From Nocardia colli (GTDB taxonomy: Bacteria > Actinomycetota > Actinomycetes > Mycobacteriales > Mycobacteriaceae), in contig NZ_VXLC01000001.1 in the NCBI RefSeq assembly GCF_008704205.1, positions 620,001 to 684,000 of the forward strand: 64,000 nucleotides of DNA, read 5' to 3'. The notes under the pieces are model-generated. The model saw only the letters and a program-made list of their open reading frames with translations. It was not told the DNA's origin and made no database searches. Both the position numbers and the translations under genes were made by a program. Of the stretch, positions 1-9,676 are shown piece by piece; the stretch's first letter is position 1; every line of letters starts with the position of its first letter.

Positions 1-84
1 CTCCTACCGCATGGTGAAGTTCATATATTACTCCAAGGTAAGTTCCGTGGGTCGCATTTGCTCACCAGTCGCGGAAACAGTGCC

Positions 85-1248
85 TCAGCAGCGCGGAAGC
101 GCGCCCTTGAAGGTCGCCATGCGCAGCACGGACGCGTCCACCTGGGCGGCGGGCAGGCGGCCGGCCGCCACCGCCTGCTCCAGTTGGTCGAGCACGCTGG
201 ACACGGCATCGGTGCTGATCCACAGCGCGTTGTCGGCGCCGGCGACCAGCGCGGCCTCCACCGCGTCCGCGATGGACAACCGGCTGGTGATCGCGGCCAT
301 GCCGCTGAGATCGTCGGTGAAGATCGGCCCGTCGAACGGCGCGGCGCCGTACCCGCTGCCGCCGCGCAGCAGCGCCATGACCTGCGGGCTGATGCTGGCC
401 GGCACGTCCGGGGTGGTGAGGCCGGGCACGTCGAGGTGGCCGACCATCACGCCCGCGCCGGACTTGATCAGGTTGCGGAACGGGACGAGGTCGACGTTCT
501 GCAGGTCCGCGAGCGGCGGCGTGCGGACCGCGCCGCGGTGCGAATCGCCCGAGCCGGAGCCGTGGCCGGGGAAGTGCTTGAGCACGGTGCCGACACCGAC
601 CTCACGCATGGCCCGGATATAGGCGTCGGCGTACTTGGTGACCACCGCGGGGTCGTCGGAGAAGGAACGGTCGCCGATCACCGAGTCGTCGGGCTGGCTG
701 CTCACGTCGCTGTCCGGCGCGAAGTCCACCGTCACCCCGAGGTCCTTCAGCGCGCGGGCCCTGGTCAGCGTGGCGTCGTGGAACTGTTCGGGGGTCATGG
801 TCTCGGCCGTCGCCCTGGCCGACGGCGCCTTGCCGATCAGGTTCCCCACCCGGGAGACGCGGCCGCCCTCCTCGTCGATGGTCACCATGAGCGGCACCTT
901 GGCCGACTGCTTGACCTGGTCGAGCCGGCCGGAGGTGAGCAGCGTGAGGTCGGTCCAGCTGCCGACGAAGATGCCGCCGACCTGTTCGGTGCCCACTACA
1001 TTCGCGGCGTCCGCGTCGCCGGTGATGCCGACGGTCAGCAGCTGGGCCAGCTTCTGCCGCAGGGTGAACTGCGCGAGATAGCCGGCCGTGCAATCCGGTT
1101 TAACGGAAGTTGTTGTCCGCGTGGATGATCCGGCCGTCGACGCGGGACCGGCCACCGACGACGGGGCGGAGTCGCCGCCACCGCCGCTCGAGCAGGCGGT
1201 CGCGACGGCGGCCAGCACGGCGAGCATGAGCAGGGGCGTCTTCCGCAT
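85..1248 (-). CDS. lpqI: LpqI-type family 3 glycoside hydrolase lipoprotein (beta-N-acetylglucosaminidase)
   Basis: Exported lipoprotein of glycoside hydrolase family 3, NagZ/LpqI branch, which removes N-acetylglucosamine from peptidoglycan fragments outside the membrane. The first 18 residues form a lipoprotein signal (MRK, hydrophobic core) ending at Cys19 (ATAC-SS), followed by a Gly/Ser/Thr-rich linker to about residue 50. The barrel carries the family signature KHFPGHG followed by GDSH, which supplies the Asp-His acid/base dyad, and TDDLSG near residue 265, which holds the nucleophile Asp. The ATG at 1248 gives 387 residues, close to the 388 I recall for M. tuberculosis LpqI; a TTG nine bases upstream is an alternative. 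It faces away from the aftD group, as in Mycobacterium. No terminator is visible in the 84 bases downstream. Confidence 0.9.
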   Translation of the reverse strand: MRKTPLLMLAVLAAVATACSSGGGGDSAPSSVAGPASTAGSSTRTTTSVKPDCTAGYLAQFTLRQKLAQLLTVGITGDADAANVVGTEQVGGIFVGSWTDLTLLTSGRLDQVKQSAKVPLMVTIDEEGGRVSRVGNLIGKAPSARATAETMTPEQFHDATLTRARALKDLGVTVDFAPDSDVSSQPDDSVIGDRSFSDDPAVVTKYADAYIRAMREVGVGTVLKHFPGHGSGSGDSHRGAVRTPPLADLQNVDLVPFRNLIKSGAGVMVGHLDVPGLTTPDVPASISPQVMALLRGGSGYGAAPFDGPIFTDDLSGMAAITSRLSIADAVEAALVAGADNALWISTDAVSSVLDQLEQAVAAGRLPAAQVDASVLRMATFKGALPRC

Positions 1249-1417
1249 GGACGTCAACCGTACTGATCGCGCGGTATAGCAATACCAGGGGGTCGGCCGC
1301 GTGGTTACCCGGTCTGGATGTTCCGAGGCGCGGCGGATTCCGCGCGCCAGCAGGTGGGCCGGGCTCGGTCAAGGTAGCCTTAATCAACAGCCGTGAGTCT
1401 CCCACCAGGAGGTCATC

Positions 1418-1906
1418 GTGCCCTGCGATCTGATGCTCATTGCCTACGACGGGTCCGAGAACGCCAAGCGGGCCATCGAATACGCCGGGCGGTTCCTCAG
1501 CGCGGACCGAGCGATCGTGCTGACCGCGTGGGAGCCGATGGTGCGCCAGGCGGCCCGCCTGTCCGGGTTGTCCGGGGTGATGCAGCCGGAGTGGGTCCCC
1601 GACGAAGAGATCGAGGACGTCGCCTACGTCGACGCGCGCACGATCAACACCGAAGGCGTCCGGCTGGCCAAACTCGCCGGGCTCAATGCCGAGGCGCGCA
1701 CCGCCGAGTGCACCACCACCATCTGGAACGCCATCGTCGAATGCGCCGACGACCTGGACGTCGACATCATCGTCGCGGGCACCCGCGGCGCCACCGGCAT
1801 CCGCGCGCTCATGCACAGCAGCGTCGCCGACGCGGTGCTCAAGCACTGTCATCGCCCGGTCCTCATGGTCCCGCCCGGCAAGGAGCCCGCGGCCAGAACC
1901 GGCTAG
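1418..1906 (+). CDS. Universal stress protein (single UspA domain)
   Basis: Single-domain UspA family protein of 162 residues, presumably a cytoplasmic stress-response protein. The N-terminal strand LMLIAYDGSENAKRAI matches the family start. The C-terminal nucleotide loop reads GTRGATGIRALMHSS, which keeps the G-x2-G part of the ATP-binding signature G-x2-G-x9-G(S/T) but has Ser where the last Gly usually is, so ATP binding is not certain. GTG start at 1418 chosen because a strong AGGAGG lies at 1407-1412 with five bases of spacing. It stands alone, divergent from lpqI and 72 bp upstream of the isochorismate synthase gene. Function beyond the family name is unknown. Confidence 0.88.
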   Translation: MPCDLMLIAYDGSENAKRAIEYAGRFLSADRAIVLTAWEPMVRQAARLSGLSGVMQPEWVPDEEIEDVAYVDARTINTEGVRLAKLAGLNAEARTAECTTTIWNAIVECADDLDVDIIVAGTRGATGIRALMHSSVADAVLKHCHRPVLMVPPGKEPAARTG

Positions 1907-1978
1907 CCGGAAGCTCGGTCGTGAGCGCGCTCACGGGTGGGTCTGGTTCGGCGGGCGCGGGGTTAGGGTCGAGGGACT

Positions 1979-3073
1979 ATGGATGGATTCCTGCTTGCTC
2001 AGCCGGACGGGGTGGTCCGGGCGTTCGGCAGCCGGGTCGCCTTCGACAAGGCCGATCGGGCGGTGGCCGCGCTGCGCGACGGCACGGCGGAGCTGGTCGT
2101 CGGTGCGCTGCCGTTCGATCCGCGCAAGCCGGCCGCGTTGAGCGTGCCCGAGCGGGTCGAGCACACCGCGGGACCGTGGCGGCCCGCCGCGTTGCCCGAG
2201 TTGCCCGCCGTCCGGTTCGTCACCGAGATCCCCAGTGCCGCAGAACATATCGCGCGGGTGACGAAACTCGTCGAGCAGCTGAACGATCCGGCGCAGCCGC
2301 TGCGCAAGGTGGTCGCGGCCCGGTCGGTGGTGGCCGAGGCGGCCGACGCGCTCGCGCCCGAACTCGTCGCGGCCCAGCTGCTCACCCGGCATCCGCACGC
2401 GAATGTGTTCGCGGTCGACCTGACCCCGGCCGGGCGCACCGGCGCCACGCTGGTCGGCGCCACCCCGGAGGTGCTCATCGCCCGGCACGGCGACACGGTC
2501 ACGCTGCGCCCGCTGGCCGGCACCGCACCGCGGCGCACCGATCCGGACGCCGACGCGGCGCAGGCGCGAGAGCTGTTGGCCAGCACCAAGAATCGCGACG
2601 AGCACGCGTTCGTCATCGAATGGATCCGGGACCGGCTCGCCCCGGTCTGCGCCGAACTGTCCATCCCCGACGGTCCGGAACTGATCAACACGCACGAGGT
2701 CTGGCATCTCGCCACGCCCATCACCGGGCGACTGCGGGACGCTTCGACCACCGCCCTCGACCTCGCGTTGCTGCTGCACCCCACGCCGGCCGTCTGCGGC
2801 ACGCCAACCGATCTCGCGCTCGACACCATCGCCGATCTGGAAGAGGACCGCGGCTTCTACGGCGGCGCGGTCGGCTGGTGCGACGCCGACGGCGACGGCG
2901 CGTGGGTGGTCGCCATCCGCTGCGCGGAACTATCCGCCGACGGGCACACCGTGCACGCCTACGCGGGCGGCGGCATCGTCGCCGCCTCGGATCCCAAGGC
3001 CGAGCTCGACGAGACCACCACCAAGCTCCGCACCCTGCTCGGCAGCCTGCACTGCGCCATCCCGGCACACTGA
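1979..3073 (+). CDS. Isochorismate synthase (chorismate-binding family)
   Basis: Converts chorismate to isochorismate, the entry step to menaquinone or to salicylate/2,3-dihydroxybenzoate siderophores. The 364 residues cover the chorismate-binding fold: LRKVVAARS with the general-base Lys, PLAGTAPRR, KNRDEH with the Mg-binding Glu, PTPAVCGTP, DRGFYGG, and GGGIVAASDPKAE near the end. All expected catalytic motifs are present. No other menaquinone or siderophore gene is in the window, so the pathway cannot be decided (MenF, EntC or DhbC). TAGGGT at 1964-1969 lies 15 bases before the ATG and there is no Shine-Dalgarno, which suggests a nearly leaderless message. From memory, this gene is not between lpqI and aftD in M. 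tuberculosis. Confidence 0.88.
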   Translation: MDGFLLAQPDGVVRAFGSRVAFDKADRAVAALRDGTAELVVGALPFDPRKPAALSVPERVEHTAGPWRPAALPELPAVRFVTEIPSAAEHIARVTKLVEQLNDPAQPLRKVVAARSVVAEAADALAPELVAAQLLTRHPHANVFAVDLTPAGRTGATLVGATPEVLIARHGDTVTLRPLAGTAPRRTDPDADAAQARELLASTKNRDEHAFVIEWIRDRLAPVCAELSIPDGPELINTHEVWHLATPITGRLRDASTTALDLALLLHPTPAVCGTPTDLALDTIADLEEDRGFYGGAVGWCDADGDGAWVVAIRCAELSADGHTVHAYAGGGIVAASDPKAELDETTTKLRTLLGSLHCAIPAH

Positions 3074-3225
3074 GCGAGCACCGGCTGATAGCGGCGTCGA
3101 CCCGCTGTGATCGCCGCCCCAGCCGCATTACCTGCCGGGAATCGGCGGGCTGAACGCACCGGATACCGGAGCGGGCTGCTAGGTTGACCGGGAATGTGCC
3201 TGCATCGATGTATTGGAGTGCCGCA

Positions 3226-3396
3226 ATGAAGTTTGCTGTTCCTGGTGTTGCGAGTGCTGTCGGCGGCGCCGTGCTCGGCGTGATCGCGGTGCTCCTCGTC
3301 ACGGTGGCGGTGCAGCAGAACTCGCGGCCGGACATCGACCGTAGTGGCGACAAGGACTCCTCGTTGCTGAACAACGTCGAGTACGGCAGTCGCTGA
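3226..3396 (+). CDS. DUF2613 small membrane protein (Rv0236A type)
   Basis: A 56-residue protein with one membrane segment (about residues 4-26, VPGVASAVGGAVLGVIAVLL), then a short polar tail ending LLNNVEYGSR, which is the conserved end of the DUF2613 family. ATG 3226 is preceded by GGAG at 3215-3218; an upstream in-frame start at 3184 would add 14 residues without support. It lies immediately before aftD, the arrangement I recall for Rv0236A and Rv0236c in M. tuberculosis, so a link to AftD at the membrane is a reasonable inference. No biochemical role is known to me. Confidence 0.8.
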   Translation: MKFAVPGVASAVGGAVLGVIAVLLVTVAVQQNSRPDIDRSGDKDSSLLNNVEYGSR

Positions 3397-3487
3397 GCTG
3401 ACCCCCGCTTCACCTGCCGACTCGCTCGAACCGGCGGCGCGGCGGCACTCGACTGCGCCGCTGGGTAGACGCTGGTTCATCGGGACG

Positions 3488-6400
3488 GTGCTCGCGGCGT
3501 TCCTGCTGACCTTCCTGCAGACGCCAGGGCGCACGGTCGCCGACACCAAATACGACCTGGCGCAGAACCCGCTGGGTTTCCTCGAACGCGCCAGCCACCT
3601 GTGGAGCAGCCAGGCCCCGATGGGGCAGGTGCAGAACCAGGCCTACGGCTACTTCTTCCCGCACGGCGCGTTCTTCTCCCTCGGCCACATCCTCGGCCTG
3701 CCCGCCTGGGCCACCCAGCGGATCTGGTGGGCGCTGCTGCTGCTCGCCGGATTCTGGGGCATCATCCGGCTGTGCGAGACCCTCGGCATAGGCACCCGAG
3801 GTTCGCGCATCATCGCGGCGGTGACGTTCGCGCTGTCGCCGCGGGTGCTCACCACGCTCGGCTCGATCTCCTCGGAGACGCTGCCGATGATGCTGGCCCC
3901 GTGGGTGTTGCTGGCGCCGGCGGCGCTCGGCATCCGTTATCGACGGCGTAGACGACAGGCAACAGACACAGATCGGACCGACCGACCGCGGCGCGGTGGC
4001 GCCGAATCCGCGGCAGGCAGCGCGTTGGCACTCGCGCTCATGGGATCGGTCAACGCGGTGGCCACGGTCGCCGCATTCCTGCCCGCGCTGCTGTGGTGGG
4101 CCTCGTATCGGCCGAACCGGGAGTGGTGGCGATTCACCAGGGCCTGGGTTCCGTTGCTGGTGCTGGCCACGTTCTGGTGGGCGGTGCCGCTACTGCTGCT
4201 CGGCAAGGTGAGCCCGCCGTTCCTGGACTACATCGAATCGTCCGGGGTGACCACGCAGTGGGCCTCGCTCGCCGAGGTGCTGCGCGGCACGGACAGCTGG
4301 ACGCCGTTCGTCTCGCCGGAGCGCATCGCCGGCGCGGTGCTGGTCACCCAGCCCGCGGCGGTGCTAGCCACCGGGTTGCTCGCGGCGGCGGGGATGGCCG
4401 GGCTGGCGATGCGGTCCATGCCGTATCGCGGGCGGCTGACGCTGATCCTGTGCGTCGGGCTGGTCGGCATCTGCGCCGGCTACGTCGGTGAGCTGGGCGG
4501 ACCGTTCGCGGAGTCGGTGCGGGTGTTCCTCGATTCCGGCGGCGCGCCGCTGCGCAATGTGCACAAGCTGGAGCCGCTGATCCGAATCCCGTTGGTGCTC
4601 GGGCTGGCTCAGCTGCTGACCAAGGTGCCGCTGCCCGCCTCGGTGCCGATGCCGGTGTGGCGCAGCGTGTTCGCGCATCCGGAGCGGGATCGCCGCGTCG
4701 CGGTGGCCGCGCTGATCCTTACCGCGCTCACCCTGTCCACCTCGCTGGCGTGGACCGGCAAGCTCGCCCCGCGCGGCGCCTACGACGCGGTACCCGCGTA
4801 CTGGCAGCAGACCGCGGACTGGTTGCGGCACAATGCCTCCGATACCCGCGCGCTGGTCGTGCCCGGTGCGCCGTTCGGCAGTCAGGTGTGGGGGCTGACC
4901 CGCGACGAGCCGTTGCAGGCGCTGGCGAGCACGCCGTGGGCGATCCGCGACTCGGTGCCGCTGAACCCGCCGGGCACCATCCGCGCGATGGACTCGGTGC
5001 AGCGGCTGATCGCCGACGGCAGGCCGTCGGCCGGACTCGCGGCGACGCTGGCCGCGCAGGGCATCGGAATTCTGGTGTTGCGCAACGATCTCGACCCGGA
5101 GACGTCCCGCTCGACCCGGCCGATGCTGGCGCACAGCGCGATCGACGGTTCACCCGGCCTGACGAAGGTGGCCGAGTTCGGCGATCCGATCGAAGCCAAG
5201 GTCATCGCCGAGGATCTGGTCGCGGACGGTGATCTGCGGCCGGCGTACCCGGCGGTCGAGATCTATCGAGTGCAGACGCCGACGCCGGGCACACCGGCCG
5301 AGGTGCGCAGCGGAACCGGTGCGCCGCAATCGTTCCCGGGCGCGTACACGGTTCCGCTCGACTCGGTCCCCGTGGTGCAGGGCGGGCCCGAGGTGCTCGA
5401 ACGACTGCATCGCGATCCGGGAACCACCGGCACGCCCGCCCTGCTCGCCGCCGACGCGGCCCGTGCCGGGTTGCCACGCGGACCGTTGACCGTCACCGAT
5501 ACCCCGATGGATCGGGAGTCCGACTTCGGCCGGGTGGACAACCATAATTCCGCCGTCCGCGCCCCCGACGACGCCCGCCGCACGCACAACCTGGTGCCCG
5601 ACTATCCGGTGGACGGCGCCGATCTGGTGCACGGCGAATGGTCCGGCGCGACCATCACCGCGTCCAGCTCGGCCGCCGACGCCACCCAGCTGGGCGGCGC
5701 CGCGCCGGGCAGCTCCACCGCGGCCGTGGTCGACGGCGATCCGGCGACGTCCTGGATCAGCAACGGCTCCGAATACGCCCTCGGCCAATGGCTTCGACTC
5801 GACCTGGAGCAGCCGATCCGGGTCGGGCAGCTGACCTTCAGCACCAGCGCGGCCGCCATCGGCGATCCGGTGAAGTGGGTCGAGGTCCGCACCGCCAACG
5901 GCACCGTGACCACGCGCATCCCCGAACCGGGCACGCCCGTGTCGGTTTCGCTGCCCGCGGGAAAGACGCAGTGGGTCACCATCACCGCGATCCGCACCGA
6001 AACCGGCAAGCGCGGCGGGCAATTCGGCATCAGCGAACTCGGCCTGGACGACTATTCGGTCCGCGATCGGCCGGTCCACGTCGACATCCGGCACCGGACC
6101 GTCCTGCCGCCGACGCAGACCGGCGCGCAGCTCGAAGGCTGGGACCTCGGACAGGAATTCCCCGGACGCAGTGCGTGTTTCGAATCGCCGAATCGGGTGC
6201 GGTGCAGCAAAGGCCTCGCCCTCGCGCCGGAGGAGCCCGGCAATTTCCAGCGCACGCTGACGGTGCCCGAACCCATGTCGGTGACACCCCGGCTGACCGT
6301 TCGGACCAGGCAGGGCCCGGCGCTGGAGGCCTTACTCACCGACCGCGACCAGCCGATCGCCCGGGGCAAGGCCGACGTCGGCGATGTGCGCGGCGCCGCG

Positions 6401-7756
6401 TTCGCCGCCACCGACGGGGATCCGCGCACCAGCTGGACCGCACCGGAGGACTCGGTGCGATCGCCGACCGGGGCCAGGCCGACCCTCACGATCGAGCTGC
6501 CCGAGCCCGCGCTGGTGACCGGCCTGGACCTGACCCCGTCGCTCGGCGGCCTGCCCGCCGCACCCACCTCGGTCGTGGTCAATCTCGGGGACGGTCCGCA
6601 GGTGCGCGAGCTGCACGAGAGCGAGCCCGGCAAGCCGAGCCGAATTTCCCTGCACCCCACCGTGACCGATCGCATCGAGCTCAGCATCCGGACCTGGAAG
6701 CCGGTCCTGGACATGACGGCGCTCGGCTTCGTGCAGTCGCAACCACCGGGCCTGGCCGAGGTCAAAGTGCTCGGTCCGGACTATCCCGCGCCCGCGGCGC
6801 TGGATCGGGAAATCACGGTCCCGTGCGAGATCGGGCCCACCGTCAATATCGATGGACAACTCCGGCGCACGTCCGTCACCGCCACTGCCGACCAACTGCG
6901 TTCCAGCGCACCGGTTCCCGCACAGCTCTGCGCGGACGACGCGCTCCAGGCCGATTCCGGCGACCTCGCGCTGGCGCAAGGCCGAGCCGATGTCACCGTC
7001 GGGCCGACCGACCTGTTCTTCGTCGACCGGCTCCGCCTCGACCGCACCGGATTCACCGCACCGACCTCGTCGGCTTCCGGCACCCGCCTGCTCGTGCTCC
7101 CGCTGAGCACGAATATCGGCTGGCGCGCAACAGCTTCCGACGGGCGCACGCTCGAGCCCGTAGTCATCGACGGCTGGCAACAAGCCTGGCTGCTTCCGCC
7201 CGGTACCGAAGGACCCGTCACCGTCTCCTTCCCCACCGATCGCTGGTATCGCCTCGGGATCTTCGGCGGCCTCCTGCTACTCCTTCCATTGATCGCGCTG
7301 GCCATTCCGAGACGCGCACGTACCGCGAAAGAGCTTGACGCCAAGGCGAATACCGAGCCTGATCAGGAAGATACCGACACCACCGAGACGAATCCCCTTG
7401 ACGCCGTACCGGATTCCACACTACGAACCTGGGCGCCCCGCTGGCTCGGCGCGATCGGCCTGATCGCCGCGGCGACCCTCATCGCCGGCCCGGTCGGAAC
7501 CGTCGCCGCCGCAGCCGCACTCGCCGCCGTCCGATTCATCCCCAGGTTCCCCCCACGCGCGCTGGTCATCGTCGCCGGCCTCGGCACAGCACTCTCGGCA
7601 GCAGCCCTGTCGACCGGTCCATGGCGCGCCGCCGGCGGCTACATGGGCGGTTCGCTGTGGGCCCAACTCCCCGCGGTACTCGCGGTGATCGCGGTCGGCG
7701 TCGCCGCGCTGCCGACTCGTCGGCCATTCGGGCTGCGCCACAACGAACCTCGTTGA
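3488..7756 (+). CDS. aftD: AftD-type alpha-(1->3)-arabinofuranosyltransferase
   Basis: Very large GT-C polytopic enzyme (1422 residues) that uses decaprenylphosphoryl-arabinose to branch arabinogalactan and lipoarabinomannan on the outer face of the membrane; AftD is essential in mycobacteria. About ten hydrophobic segments fill residues 1-430, with the acidic DTKYD motif of the first external loop near residue 20. A long extracytoplasmic region follows, with two F5/8 (discoidin)-like segments marked by DGDPATSW near 750 and DGDPRTSW near 975, probably carbohydrate binding. More membrane helices start near 1250 and fill the C-terminus. GTG 3488 is the only standard start in frame after the stop at 3368, but it cuts into the first helix: a basic GRRWFIG stretch precedes it. 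A CTG at 3398, next to the DUF2613 stop, would include it. Confidence 0.9.
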   Translation: MLAAFLLTFLQTPGRTVADTKYDLAQNPLGFLERASHLWSSQAPMGQVQNQAYGYFFPHGAFFSLGHILGLPAWATQRIWWALLLLAGFWGIIRLCETLGIGTRGSRIIAAVTFALSPRVLTTLGSISSETLPMMLAPWVLLAPAALGIRYRRRRRQATDTDRTDRPRRGGAESAAGSALALALMGSVNAVATVAAFLPALLWWASYRPNREWWRFTRAWVPLLVLATFWWAVPLLLLGKVSPPFLDYIESSGVTTQWASLAEVLRGTDSWTPFVSPERIAGAVLVTQPAAVLATGLLAAAGMAGLAMRSMPYRGRLTLILCVGLVGICAGYVGELGGPFAESVRVFLDSGGAPLRNVHKLEPLIRIPLVLGLAQLLTKVPLPASVPMPVWRSVFAHPERDRRVAVAALILTALTLSTSLAWTGKLAPRGAYDAVPAYWQQTADWLRHNASDTRALVVPGAPFGSQVWGLTRDEPLQALASTPWAIRDSVPLNPPGTIRAMDSVQRLIADGRPSAGLAATLAAQGIGILVLRNDLDPETSRSTRPMLAHSAIDGSPGLTKVAEFGDPIEAKVIAEDLVADGDLRPAYPAVEIYRVQTPTPGTPAEVRSGTGAPQSFPGAYTVPLDSVPVVQGGPEVLERLHRDPGTTGTPALLAADAARAGLPRGPLTVTDTPMDRESDFGRVDNHNSAVRAPDDARRTHNLVPDYPVDGADLVHGEWSGATITASSSAADATQLGGAAPGSSTAAVVDGDPATSWISNGSEYALGQWLRLDLEQPIRVGQLTFSTSAAAIGDPVKWVEVRTANGTVTTRIPEPGTPVSVSLPAGKTQWVTITAIRTETGKRGGQFGISELGLDDYSVRDRPVHVDIRHRTVLPPTQTGAQLEGWDLGQEFPGRSACFESPNRVRCSKGLALAPEEPGNFQRTLTVPEPMSVTPRLTVRTRQGPALEALLTDRDQPIARGKADVGDVRGAAFAATDGDPRTSWTAPEDSVRSPTGARPTLTIELPEPALVTGLDLTPSLGGLPAAPTSVVVNLGDGPQVRELHESEPGKPSRISLHPTVTDRIELSIRTWKPVLDMTALGFVQSQPPGLAEVKVLGPDYPAPAALDREITVPCEIGPTVNIDGQLRRTSVTATADQLRSSAPVPAQLCADDALQADSGDLALAQGRADVTVGPTDLFFVDRLRLDRTGFTAPTSSASGTRLLVLPLSTNIGWRATASDGRTLEPVVIDGWQQAWLLPPGTEGPVTVSFPTDRWYRLGIFGGLLLLLPLIALAIPRRARTAKELDAKANTEPDQEDTDTTETNPLDAVPDSTLRTWAPRWLGAIGLIAAATLIAGPVGTVAAAAALAAVRFIPRFPPRALVIVAGLGTALSAAALSTGPWRAAGGYMGGSLWAQLPAVLAVIAVGVAALPTRRPFGLRHNEPR

Positions 7757-7770
7757 TAATGTGACCCTGC

Positions 7771-8271
7771 GTGAGTACCTGTGCGGAATGCGGTTTCGTC
7801 TACGACCTGACCCGCGCGACCGAGGTCGCGCCGCTGGCGAATGAGCACGCGGTGGAATACGCGGATCTGCTCCTCACGGACTCGCCGAAATTACGGCAGC
7901 GACCCGGCCCCGACACCTGGTCCCCGCTCGAATACGCCTGCCATGTGCGCGATGTGCTGCTCATGCAGCGCGAGCGCGTGCTGGCCGCCCGGCGCTCGGA
8001 TACCCCCGAGACCACACCGATGGGTCGCGACGAGCGGGTCGAGCACGACGGCTACGCGGACCAGAAGCCCTCCGATGTCGGACGCCAACTCCGCGACGCC
8101 GCACTGCTGTTCGCCAATGTGCTCGACCGGCTGGACGCCGGCGACTGGGAGCGGACGCTGATCTTCAGTTATCCGGAACCGGAGAAGCGGTCGCTGCGCT
8201 GGCTCGCGCTGCACACCTTGCACGAGCTCCGGCATCACCTGCTCGACATGCACCGGCAGCTGGATACCTGA
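7771..8271 (+). CDS. DinB-family protein
   Basis: DinB/YfiT-like four-helix protein of 166 residues. It begins with a CAECG motif that could be part of a metal site, and has the spaced histidines typical of the fold: CHVRDVL near residue 53 and HTLHELRHHLLD near the C-terminus. Members are metal-binding proteins, some of them thiol-dependent transferases; the substrate here is unknown. The GTG start at 7771 sits 15 bases after the aftD stop. GATAAT at 7755-7760 overlaps that stop and could drive a nearly leaderless transcript, so it need not depend on aftD transcription. It converges with the acyltransferase gene three bases later. Confidence 0.82.
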   Translation: MSTCAECGFVYDLTRATEVAPLANEHAVEYADLLLTDSPKLRQRPGPDTWSPLEYACHVRDVLLMQRERVLAARRSDTPETTPMGRDERVEHDGYADQKPSDVGRQLRDAALLFANVLDRLDAGDWERTLIFSYPEPEKRSLRWLALHTLHELRHHLLDMHRQLDT

Positions 8272-8274
8272 ACG

Positions 8275-9474
8275 TCACGGAGCCGCGAGCCGGTCCTCTT
8301 CTTCGACTTCCGGCTTCGGCTTCGCCCGGTCCCGGCCGCGCGCCCACTGCCGCATCGGTTCCTCGATCAGCGCGTAGCCGGCCGCCGCGACCGGCAGGCT
8401 CAGCGCGACCGTGAGCACCAGGACGTAGAGGAAGTCTCCGCTGAACGGCACGATCCCGAACACCGGGAACACCACCCACAGCACCGCGAGATGCCAGAGG
8501 AAGATGCCGTAGGACCAGCGTCCGATGGTCGCGGCCACCCGCGATGTCAGCCAGCGATGCGGCCGGCCGGTGTCGCCGAGCACCAGCGGCGCGAGCAACG
8601 CGAAACCGATGATCGCGCCGAGTGCCATCTTCGCCGCGTACTGCCACGGCTCGGCGTGCGTCAGCCCGCCGGGCCCGCCGATATCGGTGGACGAGACCAG
8701 GAACGCGGTCAGTGCGATGGTCCACATCAACCATTGATTCCCGGCCCACCGACGCCAGCGCGATAGCTGTTCGCTATCGAAAGACAGTTCGGCGAGCACC
8801 ATTCCCATTGCGAACCACGGCAGATATCCGGGCAGCCAATTGTCGGAATGGATCGCGTCGGGCGTCGGCACCGGAATGAAGTTCCAACTCAGCGACACCG
8901 CCGCCAGGCCGAGCAGCACCGGCACCCGCAGGCGAGCGGCATTGCCGCGCAACCACATCACCGCGAACGCCAGCAGCGGCAGCACCAGATAGAAGGCCAC
9001 CTCGACCGAAAGACTCCACATCTGTGTCAGTCCGTCGGTCAGCGTCAACGGCACGAACACTTGCAGCAGCGCCAGATTCGACACCCACACGCGCAACCCG
9101 GCGGTGCCCGCCGCGCTGGGCAGCAGGATCAGCACCGCGCACACCACCGCCCAATACGCGGGCAAGATGCGCGCGGCGCGATGACGCAGGTAGTAACCGA
9201 GCGACGGCGCACGGCCGAGACCCCGTGCCGCGGCGGCGTGCGGGCGCCAGAGCAGAAACCCGGAGAGCGCGAAGAACACCGCGACCGCCATGTCGAACCG
9301 GCCGAGCACCCGCCCGATCACCGGCGTGCCCGCGGCCCCGGTCTGAAACGCGACGTGCGTCAACAACACTCCGAGCGCGGCCATTCCGCGCATACCCTCG
9401 AGCGCGGGCAGGAAGGCGCGGGTCCGCACCGATTCGGGCACCGGGGTGGCAGAAGTAGACACTGTCGCGGTCAT
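8275..9474 (-). CDS. Acyltransferase family 3 membrane protein (OafA-like)
   Basis: Integral membrane O-acyltransferase of the AT3/OafA family, 399 residues with about ten hydrophobic helices. The first helix carries the family motif (EGMRGMAALGVLLTH, with the conserved Arg and His) and is followed by FFALSGFLLW. Such proteins transfer acetyl or other acyl groups to extracytoplasmic sugars. ATG 9474 places the first helix about 15 residues from the start; an upstream start at 9678 would add 68 residues of non-family sequence. It occupies the position of Rv0228 in the mycobacterial order, next to the DUF3068 gene, so an envelope glycolipid substrate is likely but not shown. Confidence 0.87.
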   Translation of the reverse strand: MTATVSTSATPVPESVRTRAFLPALEGMRGMAALGVLLTHVAFQTGAAGTPVIGRVLGRFDMAVAVFFALSGFLLWRPHAAAARGLGRAPSLGYYLRHRAARILPAYWAVVCAVLILLPSAAGTAGLRVWVSNLALLQVFVPLTLTDGLTQMWSLSVEVAFYLVLPLLAFAVMWLRGNAARLRVPVLLGLAAVSLSWNFIPVPTPDAIHSDNWLPGYLPWFAMGMVLAELSFDSEQLSRWRRWAGNQWLMWTIALTAFLVSSTDIGGPGGLTHAEPWQYAAKMALGAIIGFALLAPLVLGDTGRPHRWLTSRVAATIGRWSYGIFLWHLAVLWVVFPVFGIVPFSGDFLYVLVLTVALSLPVAAAGYALIEEPMRQWARGRDRAKPKPEVEEEDRLAAP

Positions 9475-9676
9475 CGGGCTCCAGTCTGCCTTGCCAATTC
9501 TCAGGTGATAACTCGGCGTTTCACATTCCACGCTAAACTCGGGCGATTTCTCGGCCGTTTCCGGCCTCGGCACCGCATGGTACGACACCGGACTGTTAGT
9601 GTCGGGGCTCACGAGTGCCGCGGGAGGCCCGCCGTACTCGCCGGAACGACCCTGTTCTACGACGAGGAGAGTTTGC

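Noticed and set aside
1..84. Gene at the left edge
   Set aside because: The open frames there run antisense to lpqI or have no family match; the short stretch beyond the lpqI stop shows nothing.
5150..7338. Long frames in other phases of aftD
   Set aside because: Low-complexity Arg/Gly/Pro translation; the aftD frame is continuous and family-matched.
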